From Hyphomicrobium_A sp039933175 (lineage in GTDB: Bacteria > Pseudomonadota > Alphaproteobacteria > Rhizobiales > Hyphomicrobiaceae): 15,624 bases of DNA. The position numbers were made by a program, and so were the translations under genes. The stretch lies in the NCBI GenBank assembly GCA_039933175.1, contig JBDTOR010000050.1, forward strand, positions 1-15,624, written 5' to 3'. Each line of letters begins with the position of its first letter. The stretch's first letter is position 1. Under the pieces are notes generated by a model. It searched no databases. It saw only the letters and a program-made list of their open reading frames with translations, and was not told where the DNA came from. This document shows, piece by piece, positions 14,420-15,624 of this stretch.

Positions 14420-15624
14420 ATGACACTGGTTTGCGCGCGGCTCGGCGGCTTTGTCGCGGCGCTCACAGCGATGGTGTTGCTAACGCAGCCGGCGAGCGCG
14501 CTCGAGGGCTACTTCCAGCACGCATACGGCGCGCGCCACAAGGGCTTGGCGGGTGCCGGCGCGGCTGACGGACGCGATGCCACGATCGCCATTATCAACC
14601 CGGCCGGCCTTGTGCATGCCGACAACGAGATCGATTCCGCCTTCGGGCTGTTCAGCCCAACGCGCGAGATGGTCGGCTCGGGGCCTCCTGGCCTGACGCC
14701 GAATGGCAAGTACGACAGCAACACGCTCGAGTTCTTTATCCCCAATCTCTCCGCGGCCTACCGCGTCTCCGGCAGCGCCCTGGTGGATGTCGTCGGCATC
14801 TCGGTATGGGGCAACGGCGCCGGCACGAACTATCGTAACTTCGATCGCGGCCTCGGCTGCGCGAATGGCGGATCGGGGATGTACTGCGGCGGCCCCGCCG
14901 GCGTCGACCTGCAGCAAATGTTTCTGACGCTGTCGCTCGCCAAGCAGATCACGCCCGACTTCGCTGTCGGCATCGGGCCGACCCTCGCCCGTCAGCAATT
15001 CCGCGCCAAGGGCCTGACGCTATTCGCGCCGGTGTCCAACAGCATCGATGCGGAATGGGGCTACGGTATCAGCGGCGGGATCGAGTGGAGCATCGCACGG
15101 CATCTGCGCTTTGGCGCGGGGATCGCATCGCGCACCTACATGGGCTCGTTCGAAAAATACGCCAATCTGCTGGCCGATCATGGCGATTGCGACATGCCGG
15201 CGTACGGCCAGGCGGGCGTCGCCTATGACGCGATGCCGAACCTAACGCTGATGCTCGACTACCAGTACATCGCCTTCGGCTCGGTGCCCTGCGTCGCCAA
15301 TGCGGCGACGAACATGCTGACGGCCCCGTTCGGCGCCGCCAACGGCCCGGCCTTCGGCTGGCGGGACATCAACGCGGTGAAGTTCGGCACGGAATGGCGT
15401 TACACACCCGACCTCGCGCTACGCATCGGCTATGCCTACAACACGCCGCTGTTCGGCTCGCGCGACGTGCAGCTCGACATCCTGGCGCCCGCCGCCACGC
15501 AGCATCACATCACGGCCGGAGGCGAGTGGCGCGTCGATAAGGATTGGGCCGTGGAGCTGGCCGGCATGTACGCCCCGGAGAGCAGCGTGAGCGGCGTCGA
15601 AGTGCTACCCGGCACGGGCCATCG
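14420..15624 (+). CDS. FadL/OmpP1/TodX-family outer-membrane transport protein (partial, cut by window end)
   Basis: Outer-membrane beta-barrel channel for hydrophobic molecules such as long-chain fatty acids. The frame is open from the ATG at 14420 to the window end (401 codons so far) without a stop. Residues 1-27 are a clear Sec signal peptide ending in QPASA, with predicted cleavage before LEGYF. The mature N-terminus GYFQHAYGARHKGLAGAGAA followed by DATIAIINPAGL (NPAGL at 60-64) is the family hallmark. Amphipathic barrel strands follow, for example LRFGAGIASRTY, LMLDYQYIAFG and ALRIGYAYNTPLFG. Several cysteines occur in extracellular-loop-like segments (CANGGSGMYC). GGCGGGGGCAGGA precedes the start. 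It lies 146 bp downstream of lqsR on the same strand, so it could be a separate unit or be read through from lqsR. The missing 3' end is expected to be short. Confidence 0.87.
   Translation, partial: MTLVCARLGGFVAALTAMVLLTQPASALEGYFQHAYGARHKGLAGAGAADGRDATIAIINPAGLVHADNEIDSAFGLFSPTREMVGSGPPGLTPNGKYDSNTLEFFIPNLSAAYRVSGSALVDVVGISVWGNGAGTNYRNFDRGLGCANGGSGMYCGGPAGVDLQQMFLTLSLAKQITPDFAVGIGPTLARQQFRAKGLTLFAPVSNSIDAEWGYGISGGIEWSIARHLRFGAGIASRTYMGSFEKYANLLADHGDCDMPAYGQAGVAYDAMPNLTLMLDYQYIAFGSVPCVANAATNMLTAPFGAANGPAFGWRDINAVKFGTEWRYTPDLALRIGYAYNTPLFGSRDVQLDILAPAATQHHITAGGEWRVDKDWAVELAGMYAPESSVSGVEVLPGTGH

Noticed and set aside
14146..14568. 140-codon frame bridging the lqsR end and the FadL-like start
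   Set aside because: It overlaps two well-supported genes in another frame, and its composition looks like shadow translation.
1..15624. CRISPR array, tRNA, rRNA, transposase, integrase or phage genes
   Set aside because: No regularly spaced long repeats, cloverleaf or rRNA-like sequence, transposase motif or terminal inverted repeat was seen on either strand.

Overview
This is a GC-rich stretch of chromosome from an alphaproteobacterium, most likely of the order Hyphomicrobiales. Four things point there: the divergent arrangement of a MaeB-type malic enzyme against mutS-glnD, an intracellular polyhydroxyalkanoate depolymerase, heavy G/C third-position codon use, and the general protein character. 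The genus cannot be read from the sequence. There are nine protein genes. One (the FadL-like porin) runs off the right edge. I see no tRNA, rRNA, CRISPR array, insertion sequence or phage gene.

Left block (1-9384), core metabolism and maintenance. On the minus strand, mutS (mismatch repair ATPase) is followed after 26 bp by glnD (the PII uridylyltransferase and nitrogen sensor); the two are probably one transcript. Diverging from mutS across a 143-bp gap is maeB (malic enzyme fused to a phosphotransacetylase-like domain). It converges, 11 bp apart, on phaZ (intracellular PHB depolymerase with a cysteine nucleophile). phaZ diverges from a glutathione S-transferase gene across a 157-bp gap that holds a perfect TGC-N3-GCA inverted repeat, a plausible site for the PHA regulator PhaR.

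Right block (10196-14273), the notable part: a compact, apparently complete alpha-hydroxyketone quorum-sensing system of the Vibrio CqsA/CqsS and Legionella LqsA/LqsS/LqsR type. A 346-bp AT-richer leader (about 47% GC by hand count) carries a good sigma70-like promoter for lqsA, the PLP-dependent autoinducer synthase. Its 3' end overlaps the 3' end of lqsS by 132 bp on the opposite strand. LqsS is a membrane histidine kinase with about six transmembrane segments. A 96-bp gap separates lqsS from the divergent lqsR, a receiver-domain response regulator with a long insertion and a non-DNA-binding-type output domain. That gap is dense with a 20-bp near-perfect palindrome and TACG-type repeats at 13-bp spacing. 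A 9-bp piece of the palindrome (CGTATCGGA) recurs just upstream of the lqsA -35 box, which suggests one regulator reads both promoters.

Right edge (14420 onward): a FadL/OmpP1-family outer-membrane hydrophobic-compound channel with a clear signal peptide, cut by the window end. FadL proteins move long-chain lipids, and one is known to help import long-chain acyl-homoserine lactones in Sinorhizobium, so a role in uptake of the hydrophobic ketone signal is an attractive but unproven idea. The working model is that LqsA makes an acyl-CoA-derived alpha-hydroxyketone, LqsS senses it and controls phosphorylation of LqsR, and feedback may act through the shared motif.
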